Under the pieces are notes generated by a model. The model did no database searches and was not told the origin of the DNA. It saw nothing but the letters and a program-made list of their open reading frames with translations. The position numbers were made by a program, and so were the translations under genes. Below are positions 54,746 to 64,000 of a stretch of DNA of 64,000 nucleotides, piece by piece. Where the stretch lies: contig NZ_MCGV01000001.1 of NCBI RefSeq assembly GCF_001705235.1, forward strand, positions 558,001-622,000. The letters run 5' to 3'. This DNA is from Clostridium pasteurianum (GTDB lineage Bacteria; Bacillota; Clostridia; Clostridiales; Clostridiaceae). How positions within the stretch are numbered: the first letter of the stretch is position 1; each line of letters begins with the position of its first letter.

Positions 54746-55987
54746 CTAGTTATTAGGTTTCATCATTCTAATTTGAAATTTATCATCTAATTTGTCAATT
54801 AATTTTGTACTATTTGAATCATGTGTTAACAACGCTGTTTTTAAATCATCTATACCGTAATCATTGAACCACTGTTCCTTCTGAATATCATCTGTAGGAA
54901 TGCCCAATAATGTCAAAACGTTATTTTTAATAGAATAATATTTTTCATCTTGAACAATTAAAAAAGGTGATGGTAATTTAGTTATTGTTATAGAACCATT
55001 ACCTCCATTACCTCCAGGTAAATTCCCAGCGGCTCCCCCTATTCCTCCAGTTGCAATTATACCAGTTGCAATTGGACTTCTATTAACCATACAAAATATA
55101 TTTATAGAACCACCGCCAGAAGCTCCTCCAGCAACCGTATTTCCATTTCCACCGTTACTTCCATTAGCTGATATAACTTTGCAATTATTAAATGCTTTAC
55201 AATATATAATTAATAATCCTCCAGTACCATTTTCACCACTATTTCCGCCATAATCTCCGTTTCCTGCTGGATTACCAGCTCCACCTCCTGCTGTCAAGTA
55301 GCTATAATTATTACTTGTACTTGCATATCCACCAGCACCTCCATTAGAAGATCCACTGCCTCCCCAAGCACCACCATATACAGATACAGCACTTCCTCCA
55401 CCTGCACCTCCTGAAAAGGCTGTCCCTATTCCACCAGAACCAGAACCAGCTATAGGTCCTTGAAGTGTAGCTGAGCAATAACAACTTCCTGAACCACCGC
55501 CGGCAGTTGCTCTGGAAGTTCCATCAGCTCCTTTTATGCCTACAAATTCTCTATTAATCAATCCTCCAGAAGCACTTCCACCTATCCCTCCAGCAGCTGG
55601 TACATATTCAAAAGAACCATCACCATTTTTTAATAAGTAAACATCTTTTCCTTCAGCATTCGCACCTCGCGCTGTCATTGATATATCTCCGTTATTGGTC
55701 AATATACCTTTACAATAAATGCACATGCCTTTTTTTCTCACTTGCGGCGTAAATATAACATCTTTATCAATAGTTAAATTTTTATGATATATTAGTATAA
55801 GCATTTTAGTATCCGCAATATTATCACCTAAGGTTGGTGATGCTGAATATTCTATATTGTCATTAAAATTATATATCTCAGCATCAATACTAGTATTATT
55901 GTGTAACACTAAAGTATGTATTCCGTCTGGTATATTTTCATTTTTTAAGTAATCATATATTGTTTCTCTTCCTACATAATTTGACAT
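54746..55987 (-). CDS. Glycine-rich phage adhesin-like protein
   Basis: A 413-residue protein. Residues about 125-335 are a glycine-rich low-complexity region with runs such as GGAGGGSAVSVYGGAWGGSG and GGNSGENGTGG. A normal domain precedes it and an acidic, helical end follows (QKEQWFNDYGIDDLKTALLT). The composition resembles glycine-rich receptor-binding adhesins on phage tail tips. Binding of a cell-surface ligand is inferred. Confidence 0.65.
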   Translation of the reverse strand: MSNYVGRETIYDYLKNENIPDGIHTLVLHNNTSIDAEIYNFNDNIEYSASPTLGDNIADTKMLILIYHKNLTIDKDVIFTPQVRKKGMCIYCKGILTNNGDISMTARGANAEGKDVYLLKNGDGSFEYVPAAGGIGGSASGGLINREFVGIKGADGTSRATAGGGSGSCYCSATLQGPIAGSGSGGIGTAFSGGAGGGSAVSVYGGAWGGSGSSNGGAGGYASTSNNYSYLTAGGGAGNPAGNGDYGGNSGENGTGGLLIIYCKAFNNCKVISANGSNGGNGNTVAGGASGGGSINIFCMVNRSPIATGIIATGGIGGAAGNLPGGNGGNGSITITKLPSPFLIVQDEKYYSIKNNVLTLLGIPTDDIQKEQWFNDYGIDDLKTALLTHDSNSTKLIDKLDDKFQIRMMKPNN

Positions 55988-55994
55988 TATTTAA

Positions 55995-57095
55995 TCACTC
56001 CTGATAATTAATTTTGGCATCCCCAGTAAATTTTATAAACACATGCAATTGTGTATTTGAAGCGTACTCAACATCATAATCCATTTCTTTTGCTTGTATC
56101 CATTTGCCTTTTCCATCATATTGCATTTCTAAATTGTCTATGCCTTCTTCATCTGAAATACTATCCATTGAAAGAAAATAAGCAAATCTAATTTTTTTAT
56201 TGGTATTAAGTAAGTTCCATGATGTAGAACTCACCATATTAAATGTTACTACACTCATACCTTTTTCTTTTATATCTTTAATGCTAAGAGATAAATTTTC
56301 CCAACAATTTGTATTTCTATTATATGTTTGCCAAGTTGCTCCACTATCAATACTGCATATTATTTTAAAGCTACTTCCTGCAGATGTAACCTTAAGATAA
56401 TCTATATTACTAACATAACTTAAATCTTTATCATTTTTTTCAATTATAAGTCTATCATTAGGTATTGCGATTAGATTCAAAACTTCATTAGTACCTTCCG
56501 TTAATCTTTTTATATCATCTATTTCTTTAAAAATACTTTTATCAAATTCACATGAATATTCTTTATTTTCTATCCCTATATCATTTTCATATGTCATCGG
56601 GTAATTATAATTAGTTTTCAAATGTACTGTACCATCAAATTCAATCATGTCATCTGTTTCAAAATTATTTTCATCTGTACTGCTGAAATCATTTAAAGTT
56701 TTTACTACATTTTGTTCTGTGCTTGGATCCCATTTCAGGACATTTACCCTAGGCACCTTAAAATCTACTGTATTAATTGGAATATCCACCTCATATGGTG
56801 TTGTAGTTGAACCTGTTATTCCCGTTTTACTCACTTGATTCATACTAAGTCCACTTGCTTCACCTATGTTCTGCAAGTCCATAGTTACAAACTTCTGTTC
56901 ATCTGCGGAATATATAACAACTTGTTTATCTTTTTTATTTGCTACATTAACATCATCTAAACCTCCAAATTTCGTTATCCTGTGCTCTATTATTTGATCT
57001 AAAATATGTTGACTTGTCCACCCTGTAAAACTGTTAGTTGCGCTGTCATCTAAAACAACATCTTTGTTTAAAGTTACACTAAAAAATTCACTCAT
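55995..57095 (-). CDS. Phage tail protein with MSEFF-type N-terminus
   Basis: A 366-residue protein with MSEFFSVTLNKDVV at the start, SFTGWTSQHILDQIIEH next, and beta-rich sequence after. The N-terminus is shared with the gene at 54189-54674. It sits between the 57107 gene and the glycine-rich gene, so the head may attach it to a common tail structure. The C-terminal part has no recognised family. Confidence 0.65.
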   Translation of the reverse strand: MSEFFSVTLNKDVVLDDSATNSFTGWTSQHILDQIIEHRITKFGGLDDVNVANKKDKQVVIYSADEQKFVTMDLQNIGEASGLSMNQVSKTGITGSTTTPYEVDIPINTVDFKVPRVNVLKWDPSTEQNVVKTLNDFSSTDENNFETDDMIEFDGTVHLKTNYNYPMTYENDIGIENKEYSCEFDKSIFKEIDDIKRLTEGTNEVLNLIAIPNDRLIIEKNDKDLSYVSNIDYLKVTSAGSSFKIICSIDSGATWQTYNRNTNCWENLSLSIKDIKEKGMSVVTFNMVSSTSWNLLNTNKKIRFAYFLSMDSISDEEGIDNLEMQYDGKGKWIQAKEMDYDVEYASNTQLHVFIKFTGDAKINYQE

Positions 57096-57106
57096 ACAGT
57101 CACCGC

Positions 57107-58102
57107 CTATTCTTCTATTATCAGCTGAAAATCTCTTGCTGAAAAATTGTGATTATCTGCACTTTTGGTTATTTTTACAAATATATTTTTGCTCTGCCCA
57201 TGATCCAAATCTAATTTTATCTTATCTGAATACGTGGTGCCGTCCAAACTCAATTGTATATTATCATTACTTGATGTCTCAGTACTTATGGTTAATCCTT
57301 TGTAATCTACAGTATCAATATTCTTAATAGATATACTTTCATCTAAGTCTTTTAAAACTCCTGGATCTACATCCGTTACAATTAGGCCATTATAAATTAC
57401 TTCAAGCTCATATTTACTGAACACATATGCATCACCATATTTTAAATTTAATAAATCTGACTTATATATCTTACTTCCAGTAGAATCCTTAAATAGAAAA
57501 TACCCTTGAATATTACCATCCAAAAACATCTTGCATTCAAAATTGCCATCAAATAATCTCGTCTTTATTAAATTATCCTTGGAATCATATAATTCACATG
57601 AAGTATTTTCTGGAAAATGATCTATAGTAACATAAGGATTTGCATATACTTTATAATTATCTAGTATGAAATCCTCATTTGAGTACTTCTGAAATCCTTG
57701 GTTTAAAATTGCATCTGTAAAATTCATTCCGCCTATATTAGTGTAGTTAATGCCATCATCACTTACATAGGCTTGTACGTAATTATCCTGCTTAAGTACT
57801 TTCCAGAACTTATGTTGTTCAGTCTTAACTATATCTTTAATGCCAAAATTATATTTATCACTTCCTAAATATAGTGCAGCATAATCATCCTGACTCATGT
57901 CATTAAAGTTTTCTTTTTCTACTTCTATAACAAATTCATTATAGTTAAAATTTCTTTCAATTTTGTTGTTTGATATTAATTTCAATTTTCCTGTTCTTAT
58001 ATCTCTCGTGACATTGGCACTTCCAGCAAAATCACTAAAAAAAGAAGTCAAGAAAAAATTCTCAACTTCTAGTAGACCATCTTTTACTTTTACAAGTCTC
58101 AT
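57107..58102 (-). CDS. Phage tail protein, paralog of the gene at the window end
   Basis: A 331-residue protein. Its middle, NYKVYANPYVTIDHFPENTS, and end, NFSARDFQLIIEE, match the protein at 63381-64000 (NVYKNPYVTIFNFPKGTTAV, YTARNFQLIIE). The N-terminal domain (about 1-160) looks like a jelly-roll module (YAALYLGSDKYNFGIK). It is upstream of the MSEFF gene. A late structural or distal tail role is likely. Confidence 0.65.
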   Translation of the reverse strand: MRLVKVKDGLLEVENFFLTSFFSDFAGSANVTRDIRTGKLKLISNNKIERNFNYNEFVIEVEKENFNDMSQDDYAALYLGSDKYNFGIKDIVKTEQHKFWKVLKQDNYVQAYVSDDGINYTNIGGMNFTDAILNQGFQKYSNEDFILDNYKVYANPYVTIDHFPENTSCELYDSKDNLIKTRLFDGNFECKMFLDGNIQGYFLFKDSTGSKIYKSDLLNLKYGDAYVFSKYELEVIYNGLIVTDVDPGVLKDLDESISIKNIDTVDYKGLTISTETSSNDNIQLSLDGTTYSDKIKLDLDHGQSKNIFVKITKSADNHNFSARDFQLIIEE

Positions 58103-58192
58103 AATGACATCTCCTACCTATTAGGCTGCATTTAAACGTAAATCCCACAGCCCGTATATTTGTATTATCTTTTTTATGTACTAAAGGTAATT

Positions 58193-58294
58193 TCATATTT
58201 TTGTTGCATCTAAAATTTCCTTTACTTTTTCTCTATATAAAAAGGGTACAAAGTCTATTGTAAATCTTCCACTTTGTACCGCAGCAACATGCAT
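58193..58294 (-). pseudogene. Small phage frame split by a one-base shift
   Basis: ATG 58294 (AGGTAA upstream) reads MHVAAVQSGRFTIDFVPF and stops at TAG 58232. Skipping one T in the run after GTACCC lets it continue LYREKVKEILDATKI to TGA at 58193. The joined product reads as one natural helix-ending protein, so the run of six T is either a slippage site or a real mutation. The 58103-58192 remainder holds no clear gene. Confidence 0.45.
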
Positions 58295-58296
58295 AT

Positions 58297-60135
58297 TTAA
58301 TTACCTATGATTATATTTGGTATTATATTAGTAGTACCTTCACTGATTTTTTTTATTCCTGTTGTAGTAGAACTAATTCTTTTAACTCCATATGAAACAA
58401 TTTTATCTCTGAATGTTCCCTGTAAAGCCTGTTCATAATGAGAATTCTCTGTATAATCAATAATTGTTTCACCCATGGATGGCGTAATAGTTACATCTGT
58501 TGTACTCAATAGCCATGCAAAATCTAGTTGCACAGGATTTACGCTTAAACCACTTAAATCAGCAGTTAATTGAGCTATAGTTAAATTAGTAAAATAAGCC
58601 TCTATATCAGAATATAAATTGCCATTAGTAAAAGCACTACTATCAGATAAATTTCCTCCTGCACCTGTATCTACTGCTATATGCCAACCGTTACCATCAT
58701 GATATAACCACTTTTTTCTACCATCAAATGAAACTAACCATTTAATAGAAGTATTTGCTGGAGTAGCTACATTTGATGATATAGAATTAATTTTAGATAC
58801 TGTACTTAAGCTAATTGATGTAAATTTAGTTAAAATATAGTTATCTAATATTGAAGGATTAATTACATCATTATATATCTGTAAATTTTTCAAGGAACCT
58901 TGGAAATAATCAAGTAAAATACCTGACATCTTTCCAATAGATAGATTTGCAGAAGGAGCATTTTCAATAATATTTCCTGGAGCTACTTTAATCGCTTCAC
59001 TAAAATCATCTAAATATACCTTTAATGAAGTAGAATTAATAGAGCCGTCATCAGTAAATAATATTTTATGCCATTTACCATCATTTACATTTTCTAATGA
59101 AATAGAATGGTTACTATCCCAGTTATTGTTTTCATAAGCAAAAGTTAAATTTCCAGTGTTACTACCAATCACGATCATAAAACCTGAAGGTTTTCCAGCT
59201 GCATTATGATTACTCATTAAATATTGATCAGTACTTCTTGTTCCCGAAAATTTTATTTCAAAATATATAGATTTTTTGCCATTAGGTATTACAGCATCAT
59301 TAAAATTAATATAATCGCTTGTACCATTAAAACTTCTATAAGTTCCATAAGAATCAGTTACACTTGTAGTACCATTGTAAGTGCCCTTATAAAGATTTTT
59401 ACTATCTATACAAGCTGTTCCACTTGTTTCATTCATCTTATAATTATTAGTACAACTTTTTCCAACCTTTAATTCTGCAACATTATTGCCAATAGTTATC
59501 ACCGTACTATTTTCTTGTATATAATCATTACTATTACTAAAATTATTACTAGAATCTGATACAGTACTGCCGGGAATTTCTTCTAATATTTGCATCATCA
59601 TTCTATTATTTTTAACTTCATTATGATTGACAATTATCTCTTGTCCTTGACTAATACTTATGGGGCTTCCATCTGGCTGAACTATATCTCCACTAGAATT
59701 AACAATATTACCAGTTGAAACAGTAAAATATTCATGTTTCTTAGTAGAAGGATTATAACCTAAAATTGGCAAATTACCTGATCTAGTTGAATCATCTACA
59801 GGAATACCATTTATACCTGTTACTTCAGGATTATCCTTTGTCCCACCTAAATCTCCAGATAACTTAATTTCACTAGTTCCATATTTATCCCATGAAGTAC
59901 CACTCCAAATATTGATTGATCTATCTGTAGTTAGAAAATATGGCTTATTGCTTATAATATCAATAGTTGGAAGTACTCTTACTATTTCAACTTTATCCTT
60001 TAAATAATTTACCTTAGTTCCATCTGTTTTTACAATATTTATAGTTTTCTCAGTAAATATTATTTGACCTGCTGTTTTATAATTATCTAAATTTGATTCT
60101 AAATCCGCACTAATTTTTATTTGTGTATCTGACAT
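58297..60135 (-). CDS. Phage tail protein with LamG module
   Basis: A 612-residue protein. The N-terminal part (about 1-100) is distinct, followed by GYNPSTKKHEYFTVSTGNIV at about 129-148. A LamG module covers about 230-430 with YKMNETSGTACIDS and SLKNLQIYNDVINPS, and the shared C-terminal domain begins SLSTVSKINSISSNVATPAN. The flanking regions match the 60154-63372 gene almost fully, but the LamG is different. Host surface recognition is likely. Confidence 0.7.
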   Translation of the reverse strand: MSDTQIKISADLESNLDNYKTAGQIIFTEKTINIVKTDGTKVNYLKDKVEIVRVLPTIDIISNKPYFLTTDRSINIWSGTSWDKYGTSEIKLSGDLGGTKDNPEVTGINGIPVDDSTRSGNLPILGYNPSTKKHEYFTVSTGNIVNSSGDIVQPDGSPISISQGQEIIVNHNEVKNNRMMMQILEEIPGSTVSDSSNNFSNSNDYIQENSTVITIGNNVAELKVGKSCTNNYKMNETSGTACIDSKNLYKGTYNGTTSVTDSYGTYRSFNGTSDYINFNDAVIPNGKKSIYFEIKFSGTRSTDQYLMSNHNAAGKPSGFMIVIGSNTGNLTFAYENNNWDSNHSISLENVNDGKWHKILFTDDGSINSTSLKVYLDDFSEAIKVAPGNIIENAPSANLSIGKMSGILLDYFQGSLKNLQIYNDVINPSILDNYILTKFTSISLSTVSKINSISSNVATPANTSIKWLVSFDGRKKWLYHDGNGWHIAVDTGAGGNLSDSSAFTNGNLYSDIEAYFTNLTIAQLTADLSGLSVNPVQLDFAWLLSTTDVTITPSMGETIIDYTENSHYEQALQGTFRDKIVSYGVKRISSTTTGIKKISEGTTNIIPNIIIGN

Positions 60136-60153
60136 AAATTATTCACTTCATTT

Positions 60154-63100
60154 CTATAAATTAAATATTTCAAAATTTTCATTTTGAGATGAGCCCAAAG
60201 TATCTATGATTATATTTGGTATTATATTAGTAGTACCTTCACTGATTTTCTTTATTCCTGTTGTAGTAGAACTAATTCTTTTAACTCCATATGAAACATT
60301 TTTATCTTTGAGTGCTCCCTCCGAAGCTAGTTCATAATGAGAATTCTCCGTATAATCAATAATTATTTCACCAATGGATGGAGTAAGCGCTGCATCTGTT
60401 GTGCTCAATAGCCATGCAAAATCTAGTTGTATCGGAGCTATGCTTAAGCCACTTAAATCAGAAGTTAATTGAGCTATAGTTAAATTAGTAAAATAAACCC
60501 CTATATCAGAATATAAATTACTATTAGTAAAAGCACTACTTTCAGATAAATTTCCTCCTGCACCTGTATCTACTGCTATATGCCAACCATCACCATCATG
60601 ATATAACCACTTTTTTCTACCATCAAATGAAACTAACCATTTAATAGAAGTATTTGTTGGAACAGTTACAGTCGATGATATGGAATTAATTTTAGATACT
60701 GTATTTAAACTAATAGATGTTACTCTTGTAGTTATATAACTTGGGATTATTGAATATCCACTATATTCTTTTGTAGGAGGTATAAAATCTTCTGTCCATC
60801 TAGCTATGCCTTTAGATATTCTTACTTCGTCTATATAAGTATTAACAAGAGGGAAACTAGAATCTAAATCTCTTCCTATATATATAGGTGTATTTCTATA
60901 TGAAGGTACAAATGATAAGGTTGTAGTATATAATAATTTTCCATTTATAAATATATAAATATTACTATTTTTCTTTGCTATAGCCATATGTTGCCATTGA
61001 TTTAATGCGTTACCGTTATTGTAAATATATGTCATATTTATATTTTTTGCTGGATCATCAGAATTGCCAATAATAAATCTTAAGTTCCCATATTCATTTT
61101 CATATATTACAGAATAGTTTGGAGGCCATGCTCCAGTCTTTCCAGAATTATTTATTAAATAACCATTACTGCTGCTTGTAAGATATAACTGAAAGTCTAT
61201 TGTAAAATCAGAACTGTCCATGCATAATTCAGCATCATGTGGAATTGACAAATAAGATGATCCTGAATTATTAAAAGAAGCACTTCCGTTTCCAAATTTC
61301 TTATTTGTGGATTCTAATACAACACCATTATTTGTGACAGTATGTCCACATTCATCTTTAAATGTTCCTTCATCCATGTGCAGCATTAACTTAGTATAAC
61401 TATCAATTCCATCGCTAGTTAATGTAGCATTTCCATTTTTTATTATAGTGTTGTCATTTTCCTTAACATAATCATTAGCATCACTAAAATTGTTACTGGT
61501 GTCTGATACAGTGCTACCAGGAATTTCTTCTAATATTTGCATCATCATTTTATTATTTTTAACTTCATTATGATTGACAATTACCTCTTGTCCTTGACTA
61601 ATACTTATGGGGCTACCTTCTGGCTGTACTATGTCTCCACTAGAATTAATAATATTGCCCATTGAAACAGTAAAATATTCATGTTTCTTAGTAGAAGGAT
61701 TATAACCTAAAAGTGGCAAATTACCTGTTCTAGTTGAATCATCTACAGGAATACTGTTTATACCTATTACTTCAGGTTTATCATAAGTGCCGCTTAAATC
61801 CCCTGTTAACCTGATTTTACTATCTCCATTTGAGGGTGAACCCGAGACATCTATATTCACTATTGCCTGTCTTGGCTCAGAAGTATTATTTTTTATACTG
61901 AATGTTGTATCATCAACTTTTTTTATCTGAAATTTTACAGTAGTCTCATCATAACTTCCACAACTTGCAATTTCATCGTGTGCCATAGTTTTATAATTTA
62001 GTGTAATCGGGCTTATGCAAGGCGTTACAGTATTATCAGTCGTACTTAATTGAAATGCAAAACCTAAAGTTGACGGAATTATTCCTAAAACTGTTAAATC
62101 ATTTTTTAATTGTTCTAAAGTTAAATTTGTAAAGTAAGTTTGCAAATCTGTATTACTATTACCTTTATTGCCCCAATCAGAAGATAAATCATCAGTAAAC
62201 TTGTGAATTCCATTACTGTCTTTATATAACCATGTTGTGTTATTGTCTACACTAAATAAACATTTTACAGCTGTATTTGTTGGCAACGTAATAGGTATGA
62301 ATAAAGAACTAAATGTATCTACATATTTTATAGGGTAATTAACAACATTTGTCGTTTCTAAATAAAACATTTCAGAGTTTGGAAGAACATAATTTGATTC
62401 TCTTGTTGGTGGTGTAAAATTACCTGTCCATCTTGCCATATGAGATACTCTAAATTCATCTATATATCCATTAATGTATGAAGAAAACCACGGAGCACTT
62501 CCTATTGTAACTATACTGTTAGGATTTAAGAGACTATAATCCCCTACATTCATAGATATTTTAGAAACTCCATCTAGATACAGTGTTATTATTTTTCCGC
62601 TTCTTACCAAAGCTACATGCTGCCATGTATTGGTTAATACAGTATTTTCACCTGTTTCAATACCTTGTATCCATCCTCCTCCATTTCCTAGCATTAAACA
62701 TAATGAATTTCCTATTGTATTTGATGTTGCTAATCCAAAATTATGATCTTGATTAAATGAAACGAAATATTTATTACTCTGATAAACTGATAAATTCATC
62801 CAAAAATCAATTGTAAAATCTTCTTTTCCAAAGCAAAAATAATCTGGATTTGGAATACTTAGATAGCTGCTACCATTAAAATAAGCACTGCTATCACCAA
62901 ATTTTTTGTTATTTGTGTTTAATGTAACTCCATTACTAGTAACTGTATGACCACATTCATCTTTAATTGTGCTATTATCCATATGCATTAATAATTTTGT
63001 ATAAATATCCAGTTCTACTTTATTATCAATTATAACTGAATCGCTTTGACCTGTATAATCATTTGAATTTTTAAAATTAATTTGTGTATTTGTTATAGCG

Positions 63101-63372
63101 CTTGGCAAATAATGCTCCTGTACCGATAAAAGATATTTATTACTTGTTATTTCGGGAGTATTAATAAAACCCTCTTCTCCTGCATTTAACAAAATAGGTG
63201 ATTCTGTAGGTTGAATAATATTACTTGAACCTTCACTCAAAGATACAGTTTTATAGGTACCATTATCACTAAGATATTTAGTTCCATCACCATTTACAAT
63301 TAATTTACTTACTTTTCCCTTTTCTTCATCCGTAAAATTGTTGTTTCCCAAAACGTTAAAAAATTTGCCCAA
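60154..63372 (-). CDS. Large phage tail protein with two LamG modules
   Basis: A 1072-residue protein. Two LamG modules are found at about 125-330 (MHMDNSTIKDECGHTV, SYLSIPNPDYFCFGKEDFTI) and 680-880 (LHMDEGTFKDECGHTV, SYLSIPHDAELCMDSSDFTI). Between them is the segment GYNPSTKKHEYFTV shared with 58297-60135, and both end in the same C-terminal domain. It is the largest gene here, consistent with a tail fibre. Receptor binding is inferred. Confidence 0.72.
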   Translation of the reverse strand: MGKFFNVLGNNNFTDEEKGKVSKLIVNGDGTKYLSDNGTYKTVSLSEGSSNIIQPTESPILLNAGEEGFINTPEITSNKYLLSVQEHYLPSAITNTQINFKNSNDYTGQSDSVIIDNKVELDIYTKLLMHMDNSTIKDECGHTVTSNGVTLNTNNKKFGDSSAYFNGSSYLSIPNPDYFCFGKEDFTIDFWMNLSVYQSNKYFVSFNQDHNFGLATSNTIGNSLCLMLGNGGGWIQGIETGENTVLTNTWQHVALVRSGKIITLYLDGVSKISMNVGDYSLLNPNSIVTIGSAPWFSSYINGYIDEFRVSHMARWTGNFTPPTRESNYVLPNSEMFYLETTNVVNYPIKYVDTFSSLFIPITLPTNTAVKCLFSVDNNTTWLYKDSNGIHKFTDDLSSDWGNKGNSNTDLQTYFTNLTLEQLKNDLTVLGIIPSTLGFAFQLSTTDNTVTPCISPITLNYKTMAHDEIASCGSYDETTVKFQIKKVDDTTFSIKNNTSEPRQAIVNIDVSGSPSNGDSKIRLTGDLSGTYDKPEVIGINSIPVDDSTRTGNLPLLGYNPSTKKHEYFTVSMGNIINSSGDIVQPEGSPISISQGQEVIVNHNEVKNNKMMMQILEEIPGSTVSDTSNNFSDANDYVKENDNTIIKNGNATLTSDGIDSYTKLMLHMDEGTFKDECGHTVTNNGVVLESTNKKFGNGSASFNNSGSSYLSIPHDAELCMDSSDFTIDFQLYLTSSSNGYLINNSGKTGAWPPNYSVIYENEYGNLRFIIGNSDDPAKNINMTYIYNNGNALNQWQHMAIAKKNSNIYIFINGKLLYTTTLSFVPSYRNTPIYIGRDLDSSFPLVNTYIDEVRISKGIARWTEDFIPPTKEYSGYSIIPSYITTRVTSISLNTVSKINSISSTVTVPTNTSIKWLVSFDGRKKWLYHDGDGWHIAVDTGAGGNLSESSAFTNSNLYSDIGVYFTNLTIAQLTSDLSGLSIAPIQLDFAWLLSTTDAALTPSIGEIIIDYTENSHYELASEGALKDKNVSYGVKRISSTTTGIKKISEGTTNIIPNIIIDTLGSSQNENFEIFNL

Positions 63373-63380
63373 TTTATCAC

Positions 63381-64000
63381 CTACTCTATAATAAGCTGAA
63401 AGTTTCTTGCCGTGTAGTTGTAGTTATCTATTAATTTTGTTATTTTAATATATATATCAATGCTTTCATTAGGTTGTATATTATTTATAGTAATTGTATC
63501 TAAAAATATAGCCTTATCTAAACTAAGTTGTATTAAATCATTACCATAATTATCTATTCCTACTTTTATATCTGAATATGCAGAAGATCCTATATTAGTG
63601 ATTGAAATTTTTTCATATAATGAATCTAACATTTCTGGGTTAGACACAACCTTACCTTTATATATCACTTCTAAATCGTATTTACTAAAGCAATACACAT
63701 CTCCATACTGTAAATTAATAATATCAGTTGTATAAATAACTACTTTTGAAGAATCTAAAAAACTTAGTTTCCCCTGCATGCAACTATCCAAATATATTTG
63801 AACTTGCATAGAATCATCAAAAATTTCTCTCTTTATTTCATTGCCATCTTTATCTTGAAGTACTGCCGTAGTTCCTTTGGGAAAATTAAAAATTGTCACA
63901 TAAGGATTTTTATACACATTATAATCTTGTAATACAAAATCTTTAGCTCCTTGCTTTTTAAATCCCTGCCTTGTAATTTTGTCTGGTAACTTTACTCCAT
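63381..64000 (-). CDS. Phage tail protein, 5' end beyond the window
   Basis: The frame is open across the right edge of the window. A GTG at 63917 could start a 178-residue protein, but the frame continues upstream with GVKLPDKITRQGFKKQGAKD, which matches the paralog at 57107-58102 (AILNQGFQKYSNEDF). So this is the C-terminal two thirds of a larger gene. The shared core is VYKNPYVTI and the end is NYTARNFQLIIE. Confidence 0.75.
   Translation of the reverse strand, partial: GVKLPDKITRQGFKKQGAKDFVLQDYNVYKNPYVTIFNFPKGTTAVLQDKDGNEIKREIFDDSMQVQIYLDSCMQGKLSFLDSSKVVIYTTDIINLQYGDVYCFSKYDLEVIYKGKVVSNPEMLDSLYEKISITNIGSSAYSDIKVGIDNYGNDLIQLSLDKAIFLDTITINNIQPNESIDIYIKITKLIDNYNYTARNFQLIIE

Noticed and set aside
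58103..58192. About 44-codon frame beginning MKLPLVHKKDNTNIRAV, overlapping the next gene
   Set aside because: No ribosome site is seen, it runs into the start of the gene at 58102 in another frame, and nothing supports translation.

Overview
The window looks like the chromosome of a low-GC, spore-forming anaerobe of the genus Clostridium, plausibly near C. acetobutylicum. The DNA is AT-rich, Shine-Dalgarno sites are strong, and TTG and GTG starts occur. There is a gerK-type spore germination operon, T-box leaders, a late cobalamin pathway with anaerobic-type names (cbiC, cbiA, cbiP), and secreted plant-polysaccharide enzymes. The species is inference; the genus-level picture rests on gene content.

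Layout. 1-2557: minus-strand operon of a creatininase-family amidohydrolase, an M20 deacylase and a glutamine synthetase-like ligase cut by the window edge. 2812-4360: uppP and a histidine phosphatase. 4662-7780: two head-to-head T-box leaders, one reading into an MFS transporter and one toward a flavoprotein reductase. 7960-13477: a small secreted protein, then a Bce-like ABC transporter with a two-component system. 13719-24411: pectate lyase-like protein, PHP phosphoesterase, an intergenic region full of overlapping inverted repeats, an enoate-reductase-type flavoenzyme, two LysR regulators, a permease, and the RtcB2-PrfH RNA repair and ribosome rescue pair. 24456-33092: a nine-gene cobalamin operon (cobD, threonine kinase, cobT, cbiP, cbiA, cbiC, cobU, cobS, cobC in transcription order) headed by a cobalamin riboswitch and terminator. 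33252-39933: a DUF1292 protein, a membrane diguanylate cyclase and the gerKB/gerKA/gerKC operon with two small membrane proteins. 40177-50538: ion channel, YitT protein, metallo-beta-lactamase lipoprotein, GH26-X2-CBM3 secreted glycanase, PLD-like lipoprotein, LamG/Big2 secreted protein, two odd Tyr/His-rich CPFC proteins, and several gene remnants and repeat hairpins. 51059-64000: the late end of a prophage or phage-tail particle on the minus strand, with an array of paralogous tail-fibre or adhesin genes followed by a lysis cassette.

Working together: the B12 operon is one regulated unit that activates corrin, makes the aminopropanol phosphate arm and the lower nucleotide loop, and joins them. 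The gerK operon supplies a germinant receptor. The tail genes form a host-recognition module built by duplication, LamG module exchange and deletion. One LamG module is also found in the signal-peptide protein encoded just outside the lysis cassette. The least explained parts are the overlapping inverted repeats at 16047-16411 and 48297-48386, a dispersed GTGAAGTAACA-type repeat family, and the two T-boxes in front of genes not usually under tRNA control.
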